Below, piece by piece: positions 9,493 through 17,825 of a DNA stretch of 64,000 nucleotides. The stretch lies in NCBI GenBank assembly GCA_019703815.1, contig AP023053.1, positions 916,995 through 980,994 on the forward strand. The letters are read 5' to 3'. The position numbers were made by a program, and so were the translations under genes. This DNA comes from Thaumasiovibrio occultus (GTDB taxonomy: Bacteria > Pseudomonadota > Gammaproteobacteria > Enterobacterales > Vibrionaceae). Position 1 is the stretch's first letter; the number at the start of each line of letters is the position of its first letter. The notes under the pieces are model-generated. The model was not told where the DNA came from, did not search any database, and saw nothing but the letters and a program-made list of their open reading frames with translations.

Positions 9493-9658
9493 AATCATTA
9501 TTCTTGTGAGACTTAGCACTCATTTTACCTGACCGTTTTACTCAAATAAATGCGTGATCGATCTGTCAGATAAAATAAATAGTCTCTGTTACCTTCCCTA
9601 TACCTTTCCTGGACAATCGTGAGTATTCACCCAAGTCCTAGGCAAAACCGTCACGTGG

Positions 9659-10537
9659 CTAGGCAATCCACGTGTACAATTCACCGGTGCTGAGGTTAAT
9701 GTCCACTACGATTTCGTGCCCACCCACTAGCCGTTCATCATCATCGAATCCCAGTGCTATCATGTGGTCGTCATCACACGCGCTGACTGTCACCAGACGC
9801 ATCGCATCCATATAGGCTTCTTCGGTGGTGATTTCTTCGCGATCCGGGTTTTCATCTGGCCAGACATCATCAATATTCTCTTCGGCAGTTAACTGTTTGG
9901 CTTTTTCAACCCAGCTATCGAAATCTGGCCAAAATTGCTTCATATTCGCCAAATAATCGGGATAGATGTTACCCTCTTGGTCAGCGTCAATACGAATAAC
10001 AACGCTCTCTCCTTGATATTGCGCTTGTCCTTTAAAGCAGCGAAGGCGCTTATCCAGCACAAAGTGCCCCAAGATAGGATCGTCGAAGGTCACCTCACGG
10101 CTCACTTCAGCGGCAAGTTCAATAAATACCGGATCTGTGGTTTCGCCCACAACCTCTAACAGTATCGCTTTGTCTACGGTGGTGAATCGATAGTCGGCCA
10201 CTTTCGCCTTTAACTGGTATGCCTTATTTTCAGTCAACAACTCGCGGTATTGGTCGACATCATCAGGCGCAATCTCTGTGGTCAGCACCAGCTTGGTGTC
10301 TTTAAAATCAGCATCGCCTTGATAACGCCATGGCTTGAGCGACAGATCCAGCGTGCAAATCTCATTGTCACGAATGTCGCCCAGCCCCACGACCCCACCT
10401 AAGACGACGAGACCTTCAACTACCGCCTCAGGCGCAACTCGAAAACTCTCCGCCAGCTTCTGTTTACGGATCTCGTACTCTTTATCCGCTTTTTCTTTGC
10501 GACGTTGCCACTCTTCATGATCAGGCGTGTCAGTCAT
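9659..10537 (-). CDS. DUF2262-like cytosolic protein
   Basis: A 292-residue soluble acidic protein with no signal peptide or membrane segment. The central block DDPILGHFVLDKRLRCFKG followed by regular strands resembles DUF2262, recalled from memory and only moderately certain. The C-terminus (GGHEIVVDINLSTGELYTWIA) suggests a beta-rich end domain. The N-terminal 30 residues are a charged helix. Function unknown. It is preceded by a questionable open frame that ends in ATGA overlap with this start; that frame crosses a strong terminator and is probably not a gene. Confidence 0.75.
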   Translation of the reverse strand: MTDTPDHEEWQRRKEKADKEYEIRKQKLAESFRVAPEAVVEGLVVLGGVVGLGDIRDNEICTLDLSLKPWRYQGDADFKDTKLVLTTEIAPDDVDQYRELLTENKAYQLKAKVADYRFTTVDKAILLEVVGETTDPVFIELAAEVSREVTFDDPILGHFVLDKRLRCFKGQAQYQGESVVIRIDADQEGNIYPDYLANMKQFWPDFDSWVEKAKQLTAEENIDDVWPDENPDREEITTEEAYMDAMRLVTVSACDDDHMIALGFDDDERLVGGHEIVVDINLSTGELYTWIA

Positions 10538-10857
10538 TGCGCTCTACCTTGTTGATACCTCTGCAACGCGTTCAGCAAATCAATAGCCAGCGAATCATCA
10601 GGCAAAGACAACGCAAAGAAACGCAGAGGGGTCGGTTTAATTGTGAAAGTATTAGACCGCATCACTGACTGAAAACCGCCTGATTTTGATGCGAATTGCG
10701 AACCATCACGAGAGAAAACTCTCTCCAACCAAGGGATAACACAGGTCCAAATAAAAGGCGGTTTAACGGATGCGATGGGTGTGCGGATGGGAGTTGGCAG
10801 ATTGACCTGAGCGGCGTTGAACACTGAGATAATTAATACGGGAGCTGGCAGATAAAA

Positions 10858-10882
10858 AAAAGGCCTACCGAAGTAGGCCAAA
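10858..10882 (-). terminator. Intrinsic terminator below the FNT-CBS gene
   Basis: On the minus strand GGCCTAC-TTCG-GTAGGCC followed by seven T residues: a stable stem with a UUCG tetraloop. It lies about 115 bases below the FNT-CBS stop codon. Confidence 0.85.
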
Positions 10883-10996
10883 AATAAGTTTTTGAACACG
10901 TAAACTTATTAACGAGAAACGAGAAAATGGACAATGTTACTTAACAATTTGAGATTTGGGTTAAAGCACCGCACTGTGCTTCAACCCGGGTAAAAC

Positions 10997-12466
10997 TTAG
11001 GCAGAAATCAGCTCTTGATCCGATTTCTCTTGTACGTCAACCACGCTTAGGTGATTGCCAAACAGTGGGCGCACTGCTTTTACAACCGCTTGGCGAGTGA
11101 TTAGGCCAAGTAGCTCACCGTTTTCCACTACTGGGTAGCAGTGTGGACGGTTGATCATCATCGTACGTGCACGCTCATACAAAGGCATGGTAGTTAGACG
11201 TGTCGCGATACCCATGTCGCTGGTTGGGTACAACACGTTCTTGTCGATGCTCATGTATTCAGCGATTTCAAGAATCGAGTTGTTCGGGCTTACAGTGTGT
11301 ACTTCAGTTTTCATCAAATCTTGAACTTGGCGTTCATGATTTGGCATGTATTCTTCACACCATAGGTCGACCAATACATCGTGTACTGAGAAGAAACCTA
11401 CCAAGCGACCATCAGAGGTTACAACTGGCGCACCTGATACATCACTTTCCAGCAATGTGTCCAACGCTGCAGCGATTGGCATTTCCGGCGCCAGCGTTAA
11501 TGAACTTACCATGTGGTCACGAACTAGCATGTTGTCAGTCATAGCGATTTCCTTACTTTGTTTGCTGCCACCTGAAAAATCAGGAGTAATAATATTGGCG
11601 TTTGGTAACACTTCCGGCTTTGTGCTGAAAATAGCCCAGTAGCTCAGACCGACCAGCACCGCACCCCCGACAATATTGCCTAGCGTTACAGGAATTAGGT
11701 TTGCAGTTAAGAAGTGGCTCACCGTCAGATCAGAGAACTGAGATGCGCTTGCGCCTACTTGAGTCCAGAATGATTCTGGCGCGGTGTTTTGGATCACGAT
11801 ACCCAGCGGCACCATAAACATGTTGGCCACGCTGTGCTCAAAGCCGGTGCTAACGAACATCGCCACAGGCAAGATCACGACCACTAACTTAGTTAGGGTG
11901 TTGTTCGAGCAGAACGTCATCCATACCGCCAAACACACCAGCATGTTACACAGCACACCTAAGCTAAACGCTTGGAATGGCTGGTGATGCAATTTGTGCT
12001 GCGCAACTTTCAGTGCATTCAAGCCCCACTCACCGCCATCCAGCGCGTAAAGTTGAGAGCCGGCAACCAAGCCCAAAATCAGCATGGCACCAAAGAAGTT
12101 ACCGATGTACACCTTGCCCCACGTCGCAATCATCTTGCCGGTGGAGATCTCACGGTTAGCGCGAGCAATACTGGTTAGTACCGAACTGGTGAACAACTCA
12201 CCGCCACATAGCACCACCAAAATCAGCCCCATGCTGAACGCCAAGCCGCCTAATAAGCGGTTAACGCCCCACCCCATGGTGGAGTTGCCCGTGGTCACGG
12301 TAATGTAGAACACGAAAGCCAATGCGATAAACACGCCGGCAGTCATTGCGAGACCAATGGTCATGCGCGTCGACTTCTGCGTTTTGCCCAGCGCGTAAGA
12401 TTCAGCTTTATGCATCATCTCTTTCGGCGTTAGGTGGTGTAGATCATTGTAAATGGAGGGTTGCAT
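10997..12466 (-). CDS. Formate/nitrite transporter fused to a CBS-domain pair
   Basis: A 489-residue fusion. Residues about 30-285 are a six-helix FNT channel with the family block GGLAFSMGLILVVLCGGELF, the loop after TM2-3 and FEHSVANMFMVPLGIV, and resemble the separate FocA at 34752-35606. Residues about 310-480 are two CBS repeats (MVSSLTLAPEMPIAAALDTL and SGAPVVTSDGRLVGFFSVHD, then MINRPHCYPVVENGELLGLI). FNT channels move formate, nitrite or related monovalent acids; CBS pairs usually bind adenine nucleotides, so ligand-controlled gating is inferred. A LysR gene is transcribed divergently. Classical FocA ends where the CBS part begins here. Confidence 0.92.
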   Translation of the reverse strand: MQPSIYNDLHHLTPKEMMHKAESYALGKTQKSTRMTIGLAMTAGVFIALAFVFYITVTTGNSTMGWGVNRLLGGLAFSMGLILVVLCGGELFTSSVLTSIARANREISTGKMIATWGKVYIGNFFGAMLILGLVAGSQLYALDGGEWGLNALKVAQHKLHHQPFQAFSLGVLCNMLVCLAVWMTFCSNNTLTKLVVVILPVAMFVSTGFEHSVANMFMVPLGIVIQNTAPESFWTQVGASASQFSDLTVSHFLTANLIPVTLGNIVGGAVLVGLSYWAIFSTKPEVLPNANIITPDFSGGSKQSKEIAMTDNMLVRDHMVSSLTLAPEMPIAAALDTLLESDVSGAPVVTSDGRLVGFFSVHDVLVDLWCEEYMPNHERQVQDLMKTEVHTVSPNNSILEIAEYMSIDKNVLYPTSDMGIATRLTTMPLYERARTMMINRPHCYPVVENGELLGLITRQAVVKAVRPLFGNHLSVVDVQEKSDQELISA

Positions 12467-12523
12467 TCACTGCTCCTAACTAAATTTTGCCGAGATCGCT
12501 CAGTTACTGATAATTCCCTGATT

Positions 12524-12535
12524 TGACTCGAGTCA
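12524..12535. promoter_or_regulatory. Perfect 12-bp palindrome between the FNT-CBS and LysR genes
   Basis: TGACTCGAGTCA is a perfect palindrome 58 bases above the FNT-CBS start codon and 131 bases from the LysR start. In a divergent intergenic region such a site is a reasonable operator candidate, possibly for the LysR protein. Confidence 0.35.
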
Positions 12536-12665
12536 CATTTCTAAACTGAAACAAAGACTAATTTACTGAATCCTTTGAGTAAAATTCATTTTATTGGATG
12601 CCCCTATCACAAAAACTGATACACTAGGCCCAGCTTGATTTCACCCGCTGTTCCACTGAGGTTTT

Positions 12666-13580
12666 ATGCGCTATTCACTTAAACAATTGGCCGTGTTCGA
12701 AGAGGTTGCTGCATCAGGTAGCGTTAGCAAAGCTGCTGATAAACTGGCATTAACGCAGTCAGCTGCCAGTATGGCGCTGTCACAACTTGAAAAAATGCTG
12801 GGTCGACCACTTTTTGAACGCCAAGGTAAGCGAATGTCGCTGACCTACTGGGGCACATGGCTGCGTCCGCGGGCGAAAAAGCTGTTATTTGATGCGCAGC
12901 AAATTGAACTGGGCTTTTATGATCAGCATTTAGTCAGTGGTGAAATCGAACTGGTCGCTAGCCAAACAGCAGCAGAGCACCTTTTGCCAAACCTTATCAG
13001 TATTATTGATAGAGACTTTCCTGAGCTGCGCATTAACTTCAAAGTCCACAACACCCAGCACGTAATTGAGCGCGTCCGCAATTTCGAAGCCGATATCGGG
13101 ATCATCGAAGGCCGCTGTGATGACAGCCGCTTACAGCAAGAGATCTGGTGTCATGACCACTTGGTGATCATCGCTGCCAAGCATCACCCGTACGCGAAAC
13201 TCGAGCGTGTGAGTCTCGCGCAGTTAGAGCAAGCCAAATGGGTCTTGCGCGAGCAAGGCGCGGGCACCCGTAAGATCTTCGACAGTGCCATGCACGGGGT
13301 GATTGACGATTTGGACGTGTGGCGTGAATACGAGCAAGTGCCGGTCTTGCGCACCTTGGTTGCTAACGGTCAGTACTTGAGCTGCTTGCCGTACCTTGAT
13401 GTGGTGCAGTTTGTTGAGCGCGGTGAACTCGTGGTGCTGGATGTGCCTGAGCTAAACATGCAGCGCACCCTCTCGTTTATTTGGCGTACTGATTCCGTTG
13501 AGAACCCATTGCGCGACTGTATCCGTCGTGAGGCAAAGCGCATGATCAAGTCGCGCCAGATGGATATGCAGCTAATATAA
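12666..13580 (+). CDS. LysR-family transcriptional regulator
   Basis: A 304-residue regulator. The N-terminal winged helix is at residues 3-60 (LKQLAVFEEVAASGSVSKAA, then LTQSAASMALSQLEKMLGRPLF), followed by the substrate-binding domain from about 90 (GEIELVASQTAAEHLLPNLI). The helix-turn-helix resembles the YeiE/CysB-like branch. It is divergent from the FNT-CBS gene across 199 bases, so control of that transporter is the natural inference. ATG 12666 follows CACTGAGGTTTT, a plausible Shine-Dalgarno. Confidence 0.92.
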   Translation: MRYSLKQLAVFEEVAASGSVSKAADKLALTQSAASMALSQLEKMLGRPLFERQGKRMSLTYWGTWLRPRAKKLLFDAQQIELGFYDQHLVSGEIELVASQTAAEHLLPNLISIIDRDFPELRINFKVHNTQHVIERVRNFEADIGIIEGRCDDSRLQQEIWCHDHLVIIAAKHHPYAKLERVSLAQLEQAKWVLREQGAGTRKIFDSAMHGVIDDLDVWREYEQVPVLRTLVANGQYLSCLPYLDVVQFVERGELVVLDVPELNMQRTLSFIWRTDSVENPLRDCIRREAKRMIKSRQMDMQLI

Positions 13581-13638
13581 ATGAAGGCCGTTGGCACAAA
13601 CGCTGAGAAGCAGTAACGAGGATTGCAGGAGACAAACT

Positions 13639-13962
13639 ATGACAGCATCGTCTTGTTGTGTGGTGATCACCACAACCGACTCACTCGAAGTTGCCCAAAC
13701 CCTAGCCGCTGTTTTGCTGGATAAAGGCTTAGCGGCCTGCATTCAGCGAAGCGACGTAGTCAGTAGCTACCGCTGGCAAGGCAAGATCTGCGAAGACAAA
13801 GAGTATCAGCTGCAAATTAAAACCCAGCAGGCGCATATCTCCGGAATCACCACAGTGATCCACGACCTGCATAATTACGATTTGCCGGAAGTGATCGCCC
13901 TGCCGATCCTCGATGGCAGCAACAGTTACCTTGAATGGATCAGTGCTGAAACCACTAAATAA
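13639..13962 (+). CDS. cutA: Divalent-cation tolerance protein CutA
   Basis: A 107-residue trimeric ferredoxin-like protein of the CutA1 family. Characteristic segments are CVVITTTDSLEVAQTLAAVL, LAACIQ, YRWQGKI, and the C-terminal DLPEVIALPILDGSNSYLEW. Family members bind Cu(II) and are linked to metal tolerance. ATG 13639 is chosen because GGAG lies 8 bases upstream; the longer frame from 13591 adds 16 unrelated residues. A terminator follows at once. The usual neighbour dsbD is not adjacent here. Confidence 0.95.
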   Translation: MTASSCCVVITTTDSLEVAQTLAAVLLDKGLAACIQRSDVVSSYRWQGKICEDKEYQLQIKTQQAHISGITTVIHDLHNYDLPEVIALPILDGSNSYLEWISAETTK

Positions 13963-13994
13963 TCAGGAAATAGTTTGCAGCAAAGCTGATATAG

Positions 13995-14023
13995 AAAAGC
14001 CAACCTTCGCGGTTGGCTTTTTT
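13995..14023 (+). terminator. Intrinsic terminator after cutA
   Basis: AAAGCCAACC pairs with GGTTGGCTTT around a TTCGC loop and ends in a T run, shortly below the cutA stop codon. Confidence 0.88.
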
Positions 14024-14069
14024 GACGGCGCAGATTTACGCTCCCTAACCCGCAGGTCACTAGCAGTAA

Positions 14070-14984
14070 CTATGACGCGGTTGGCGTACTGCTGTCTTCA
14101 TCTAGTAATGGCAAGGGTTTGCGGCGCTTTTTCAACTGCGCCAGCGTCACACCGCTGATCACCAACACCATACCGATCATGTGATACACCGTAAGCGATT
14201 CGGCCAATACCACAGTGGCAAGCAGAGCTGAAAACACCGGCAAGAAGTTAAAATACATCGCCGTGCTATCTGCGCCTAAGCTGTCAATCGCGCGGATCCA
14301 ACAAAACGGCGCCAATACAGATACCGCAAGGCCAGCGTACAACACCATAGGCACCGCAGGGGTTGGGATCCCTTGGCTTTCTGAACTTAGCCACAAAGGG
14401 GTCAGCATCAAAACAGCGAAAATCGACTGAACGTAGACCATCTGCCAGCTTGATAGAAACGGCATTGCCCAGCGTTTTAACAGCACACAATACAAAGCGT
14501 ATGTGATTGCCGCACCGAGCATCAAGCCATCGCCCGCCACCACGCCGCGCGCTAATAGCTGCGCAAAATCGCCTTGGCTGAGCATATAACCCAAGCCAAA
14601 GAAGGAAATCGCCGCTCCCACCACACTTTGTGGCGTCACCGCTTTCCCTAATAACATGGCAGATAAAAACAAGCTCAACAAAGGCACCAGCGCCATGATC
14701 AGCGCCATATTGGTTGCCGTTGTCGTGATCGCAGCGTAATAGCCAAAGGTTTGGTTGAGCACCATGCCAAGGAGCGCCAAAAAGGCAATTTTCGCTAAGT
14801 GCGGCTTGATCAACGCGCGTTTACGCCATACTCCACGCAAACAAAAGGGGGTTAGGACGCTCATCGCAACGAACCAACGGAAGAAACTCATAGCGCCAGG
14901 CTCAATCACCCCAGCAGATAGCTTATTTACAATGGTATTCCCACTCCACAGCAGAATGGTGAAGAGGGCGACAAAGTGGTACAT
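14070..14984 (-). CDS. DMT-superfamily (EamA) exporter
   Basis: A 304-residue inner-membrane protein with ten predicted helices forming two EamA repeats (for example FTILLWSGNTIVNKLSAGVI at the N-terminus and VFSALLATVVLAESLTVYHM in the second repeat). Such proteins export amino acids or metabolites; substrate is unknown. It is divergent from an AraC-family gene with a 102-base shared promoter containing a GTCCGAT/ATCGGAC inverted repeat, so the AraC protein likely controls it. Confidence 0.9.
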   Translation of the reverse strand: MYHFVALFTILLWSGNTIVNKLSAGVIEPGAMSFFRWFVAMSVLTPFCLRGVWRKRALIKPHLAKIAFLALLGMVLNQTFGYYAAITTTATNMALIMALVPLLSLFLSAMLLGKAVTPQSVVGAAISFFGLGYMLSQGDFAQLLARGVVAGDGLMLGAAITYALYCVLLKRWAMPFLSSWQMVYVQSIFAVLMLTPLWLSSESQGIPTPAVPMVLYAGLAVSVLAPFCWIRAIDSLGADSTAMYFNFLPVFSALLATVVLAESLTVYHMIGMVLVISGVTLAQLKKRRKPLPLLDEDSSTPTAS

Positions 14985-15032
14985 GGTGGACTCAATAAGG
15001 AAGCAGAAACGGAAACGTGGCTATTCTGACAC

Positions 15033-15064
15033 GTCCGATATAAAATATATATCTCTAATCGGAC
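15033..15064. promoter_or_regulatory. Inverted repeat GTCCGAT-N18-ATCGGAC between DMT and AraC genes
   Basis: Seven-base perfect arms at 15033-15039 and 15058-15064 flank an AT-only core in the short divergent promoter region. It ends 22 bases before the AraC start codon. It could be an operator for the AraC protein; a hairpin role is also possible. Confidence 0.4.
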
Positions 15065-15086
15065 ATCTAATATCTCGAAATTGACT

Positions 15087-15869
15087 ATGGCAACCATCAT
15101 TCATCAGGCAACGCATTTGTTAGATCCGCCTGCGGAGGTGTTTTTTAATTACGAAGCGTTTCGCTCCAACACCGAAACCACCCCACACCATCACAAATGG
15201 GGCCAATTACAGATGATCCGTGGTGGCTTACTGGAGTTGTGTACGCCAAAGCGCCACTTTCTCACCCCATCGCACCTTGCCATTTGGACCCCGGCCAACG
15301 TCACCCATTTTAGCTTTAACCGCGAGCCAGTTGAATACAGCTCGGTGAACATTGTGGCGGAGTTATGTGGTGAGCTGCCCGACCACACCTGCCAAATTCC
15401 CGTTTCACCTATTATGGCGGCGATTGTTGATAATTTACGTGCTCGACAAATCAAAGTTGCACAAACCGAGCAAGATCAGCGCCTTGTTGCTGTTCTTATC
15501 GACCAGCTGCGCCAAGCCAAACCCGAATCTCCGTTCTTGCCGACCTCGCAACACAAATTGTTGGCGCCTATTTTGGCAAAACTTGAACGGATGCCTGATC
15601 ATCCAAGACCCTTTAGTGAATGGGCCGCGCGTTGCCACACCACCGAGCGCACGCTGGCAAGATTATTTCAACGTGAGTTAGGGATCAGCTTTACCGAATG
15701 GCGGGCAAGAATGCGCTTTTTGTCGGCCGTCAAACGCCTAAATGAAGGGCACAGCGTGAAAGATGTGGCGCTTGGGCTGGGGTATCATCAAACCAGCCCA
15801 TTTATCACCATGTTTAAGAAATACGCCGGCATGACGCCTGAGCGCTATAAGAACCGTTTAACACTTTGA
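15087..15869 (+). CDS. AraC-family transcriptional regulator
   Basis: About 260 residues. The N-terminal cupin-type sensing domain (HHHKWGQLQMIRGGLLEL, then WTPANVTHFSF) precedes two C-terminal helix-turn-helix motifs (AARCHTTERTLARLFQRELG and VKDVALGLGYHQTSPFITMF). The layout matches regulators paired with EamA or MFS efflux genes. ATG 15087 is preferred over the in-frame ATG at 15081. It is divergent from the DMT exporter, which is its probable target. Confidence 0.92.
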   Translation: MATIIHQATHLLDPPAEVFFNYEAFRSNTETTPHHHKWGQLQMIRGGLLELCTPKRHFLTPSHLAIWTPANVTHFSFNREPVEYSSVNIVAELCGELPDHTCQIPVSPIMAAIVDNLRARQIKVAQTEQDQRLVAVLIDQLRQAKPESPFLPTSQHKLLAPILAKLERMPDHPRPFSEWAARCHTTERTLARLFQRELGISFTEWRARMRFLSAVKRLNEGHSVKDVALGLGYHQTSPFITMFKKYAGMTPERYKNRLTL

Positions 15870-15897
15870 TTTTTCAGAGATATACCGCAATAGAGAG

Positions 15898-16818
15898 TTA
15901 ACGCTGTTTGTCGTCCATAGCGAGAGTTTCAACCAGTGGGAATTGCTCGCGGAGCTGGCGCCGTATATCGAAAATATAGTGCTGATAAAACGCCTCATCT
16001 CCGTACTCTTCATCCACGTACACCGTCAGTTCAGCCCCTACTCGCTTTTTCAGCTCCGCTACCACGGCATCAATGTTCGCGCTCGGAAAACGCAGTAGAA
16101 GATCGTTTTCTTGCTGGAAGACTTGTTTCGGTCGAGAGTGAATACATTCGGTTCGGTACTCAATGAGACGCAGCTTGGTGCTATCAAAGTTTAACTGCAG
16201 CGCCAACACGCTGTTATACGGCACAATATAGTAGGTCGGTTTTCCAGTTTCCTTGATACTAATTGCGATGAAAATCGAAAACACTAACACTATCAAAAAG
16301 ATCAAAATCACCATGCCGTCACCGGTATTGAAACCAAATCCCATCGCCACGACGCCGACAAGCACACATATCCCTGAGCAGATTTTATACACCACCGGCG
16401 GGATATTTTGATGATTTTTAATCGCCAGATACGCCTCGCCAAAGCAATAGTGATCCACCCAATCTGAACATTGCATCCAAATTGCCAGCCCCAGCACCGC
16501 ACTTGCCGCCAGCGACATCTTGAACAACACCCAATCAAACCCATCACCCACGAAATAGCTCAGCAGCAGTAACAACACCGCCGGCAAAATAGCGGGAAAT
16601 AACGCCATCGCAACTCGAGTAAATAGCGACATACGATTGAAACGTTGGCGATGATTTAGCGGATGACCGAGATGCTTTGCCGCGTCATACAACCCTTCTT
16701 CATACAGGTGAACATCGTGCACGGAGTAGTGATTGTTGGTGAGCAAGTGTAAATAGTCGTGTTTCAACGTGTCTGAAAAATGCTTGCTCGCCGTCGAGGT
16801 TGTGCTGTCGCTCATCAT
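15898..16818 (-). CDS. Membrane protein of unknown function
   Basis: A 306-residue protein with a soluble N-terminal helical region (1-65), four hydrophobic segments (about 68-92, 99-117, 146-165, 170-188) and a C-terminal soluble part of about 115 residues. In the latter, PTYYIVPYNSVLALQLNFD and the run up to DIRRQLREQFPLVETLAMDD suggest a PH-like or small alpha/beta domain. Its start ATG overlaps the stop of the DUF6985 gene by 4 bases, so the two are co-translated. I do not recognise the family. Confidence 0.75.
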   Translation of the reverse strand: MMSDSTTSTASKHFSDTLKHDYLHLLTNNHYSVHDVHLYEEGLYDAAKHLGHPLNHRQRFNRMSLFTRVAMALFPAILPAVLLLLLSYFVGDGFDWVLFKMSLAASAVLGLAIWMQCSDWVDHYCFGEAYLAIKNHQNIPPVVYKICSGICVLVGVVAMGFGFNTGDGMVILIFLIVLVFSIFIAISIKETGKPTYYIVPYNSVLALQLNFDSTKLRLIEYRTECIHSRPKQVFQQENDLLLRFPSANIDAVVAELKKRVGAELTVYVDEEYGDEAFYQHYIFDIRRQLREQFPLVETLAMDDKQR

Positions 16819-17390
16819 AGATATATCACTTCTTCCAAACTTGGATCGCCATACGAATCGGCATGGCTAAGGTGACCATCAAATGGCCCTACTTTATTCA
16901 CGGTTTGTCCCTGCTTGAAAACGACTTGCAAGCCATGCTCCTCTTCCCACGCACACCAACAGGTAATTGATAAGTAAATGCCCTTGTCACCCCTAGAGCG
17001 ACGAGAAACGGCAATATCAGCGCCAAATTCAATGTGCGACCACACATCTTGGGGTTTAGCGATCTCAACATACTCTTCATCCTCAGGCTCAAAGTAGGCG
17101 TTGATTTTTTGGTAATAGGCATAAATCGCCTCCTGCGCTTCATACAACGCGCAGGGAGAGAGCCGCAGCAAGTTATGCATCGCCTGATGAAACTCATGCG
17201 GGTTGTCATCCAGTGCGTAGTGCTCGACGACAAACCGGCATTCTGCCCCATCAAACACACTCATCGCCAGCCATCCACTATGACAACAACCGTTTTCATC
17301 TGGCGCAGACAGCGCTATCGGCGTAGACATATCTATCGACGTAGATGGTTCTTTGGGTATAGAGGGCTCTGTAGAAGACGACGCATTCAT
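16815..17390 (-). CDS. DUF6985-like protein
   Basis: The C-terminal domain (about 130 residues) contains DVWSHIEFGADIAVSRRSRG, then CWCAWEEEHGLQVVFKQGQ and VGPFDGHLSHADSYGD, a pattern I associate with DUF6985 proteins of unknown function. A Ser/Thr/Pro-rich leader precedes it. The start is uncertain: ATG 17390 has AGGA 10 bases upstream, while the frame is open to a TTG at 17576 and an ATG at 17504, and the longer versions would add a hydrophobic N-terminal segment. It forms a 4-base-overlap pair with the membrane protein. Confidence 0.7.
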   Translation of the reverse strand: MNASSSTEPSIPKEPSTSIDMSTPIALSAPDENGCCHSGWLAMSVFDGAECRFVVEHYALDDNPHEFHQAMHNLLRLSPCALYEAQEAIYAYYQKINAYFEPEDEEYVEIAKPQDVWSHIEFGADIAVSRRSRGDKGIYLSITCWCAWEEEHGLQVVFKQGQTVNKVGPFDGHLSHADSYGDPSLEEVIYL

Positions 17391-17825
17391 TTTCGCTAAT
17401 TCCTGTTTTCTAACGGTATAACTTGGCGCGTTTCCGTGCTGCTTGCGTTTTTTAAGAGCGTTAGCCAACACATGAAAACCCGTAATCGCAGCAGGATAAC
17501 CCATTAAAAACCACGATACAGTCTCAGCGCCGCGTGTTCGGAGATGGATCGAAGTTTTGTTGATAAGTTGCGCCAATTAGGTCATTTTCGCCGACATTCG
17601 CATCAGTTATCAGTCGGGCGATTTGTAAAGGGGATCGGAGAGTTTATCTACAAAGCTCGGTGTATTTCTCAAATCAACAGCATACGGTGCAGGTTTCCAC
17701 ACCGAGGACACGGAGCGCTTCAAACTCCCTTCATCTCGACATTCGCTTGTCTGCATAGGATCGTTAGTATCGGTGTCTATCTTGTCACACCCTACTTTTT
17801 GAACTCATTCAGCTGCGGAGGCTTA

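Noticed and set aside
10534-10899. 121-codon minus-strand frame whose stop overlaps the DUF2262-like start
   Set aside because: Its 5' half runs through a strong UUCG-loop terminator and its composition is unlike a protein. A shorter real leader peptide near 10534-10660 cannot be excluded, but is unsupported.
17544-17825. N-terminal extension of the CARF nuclease
   Set aside because: Ninety-four codons upstream show no domain and the ATG at 17826 has an excellent GGAGG; the extension overlaps the promoter of the divergent DUF6985 gene.
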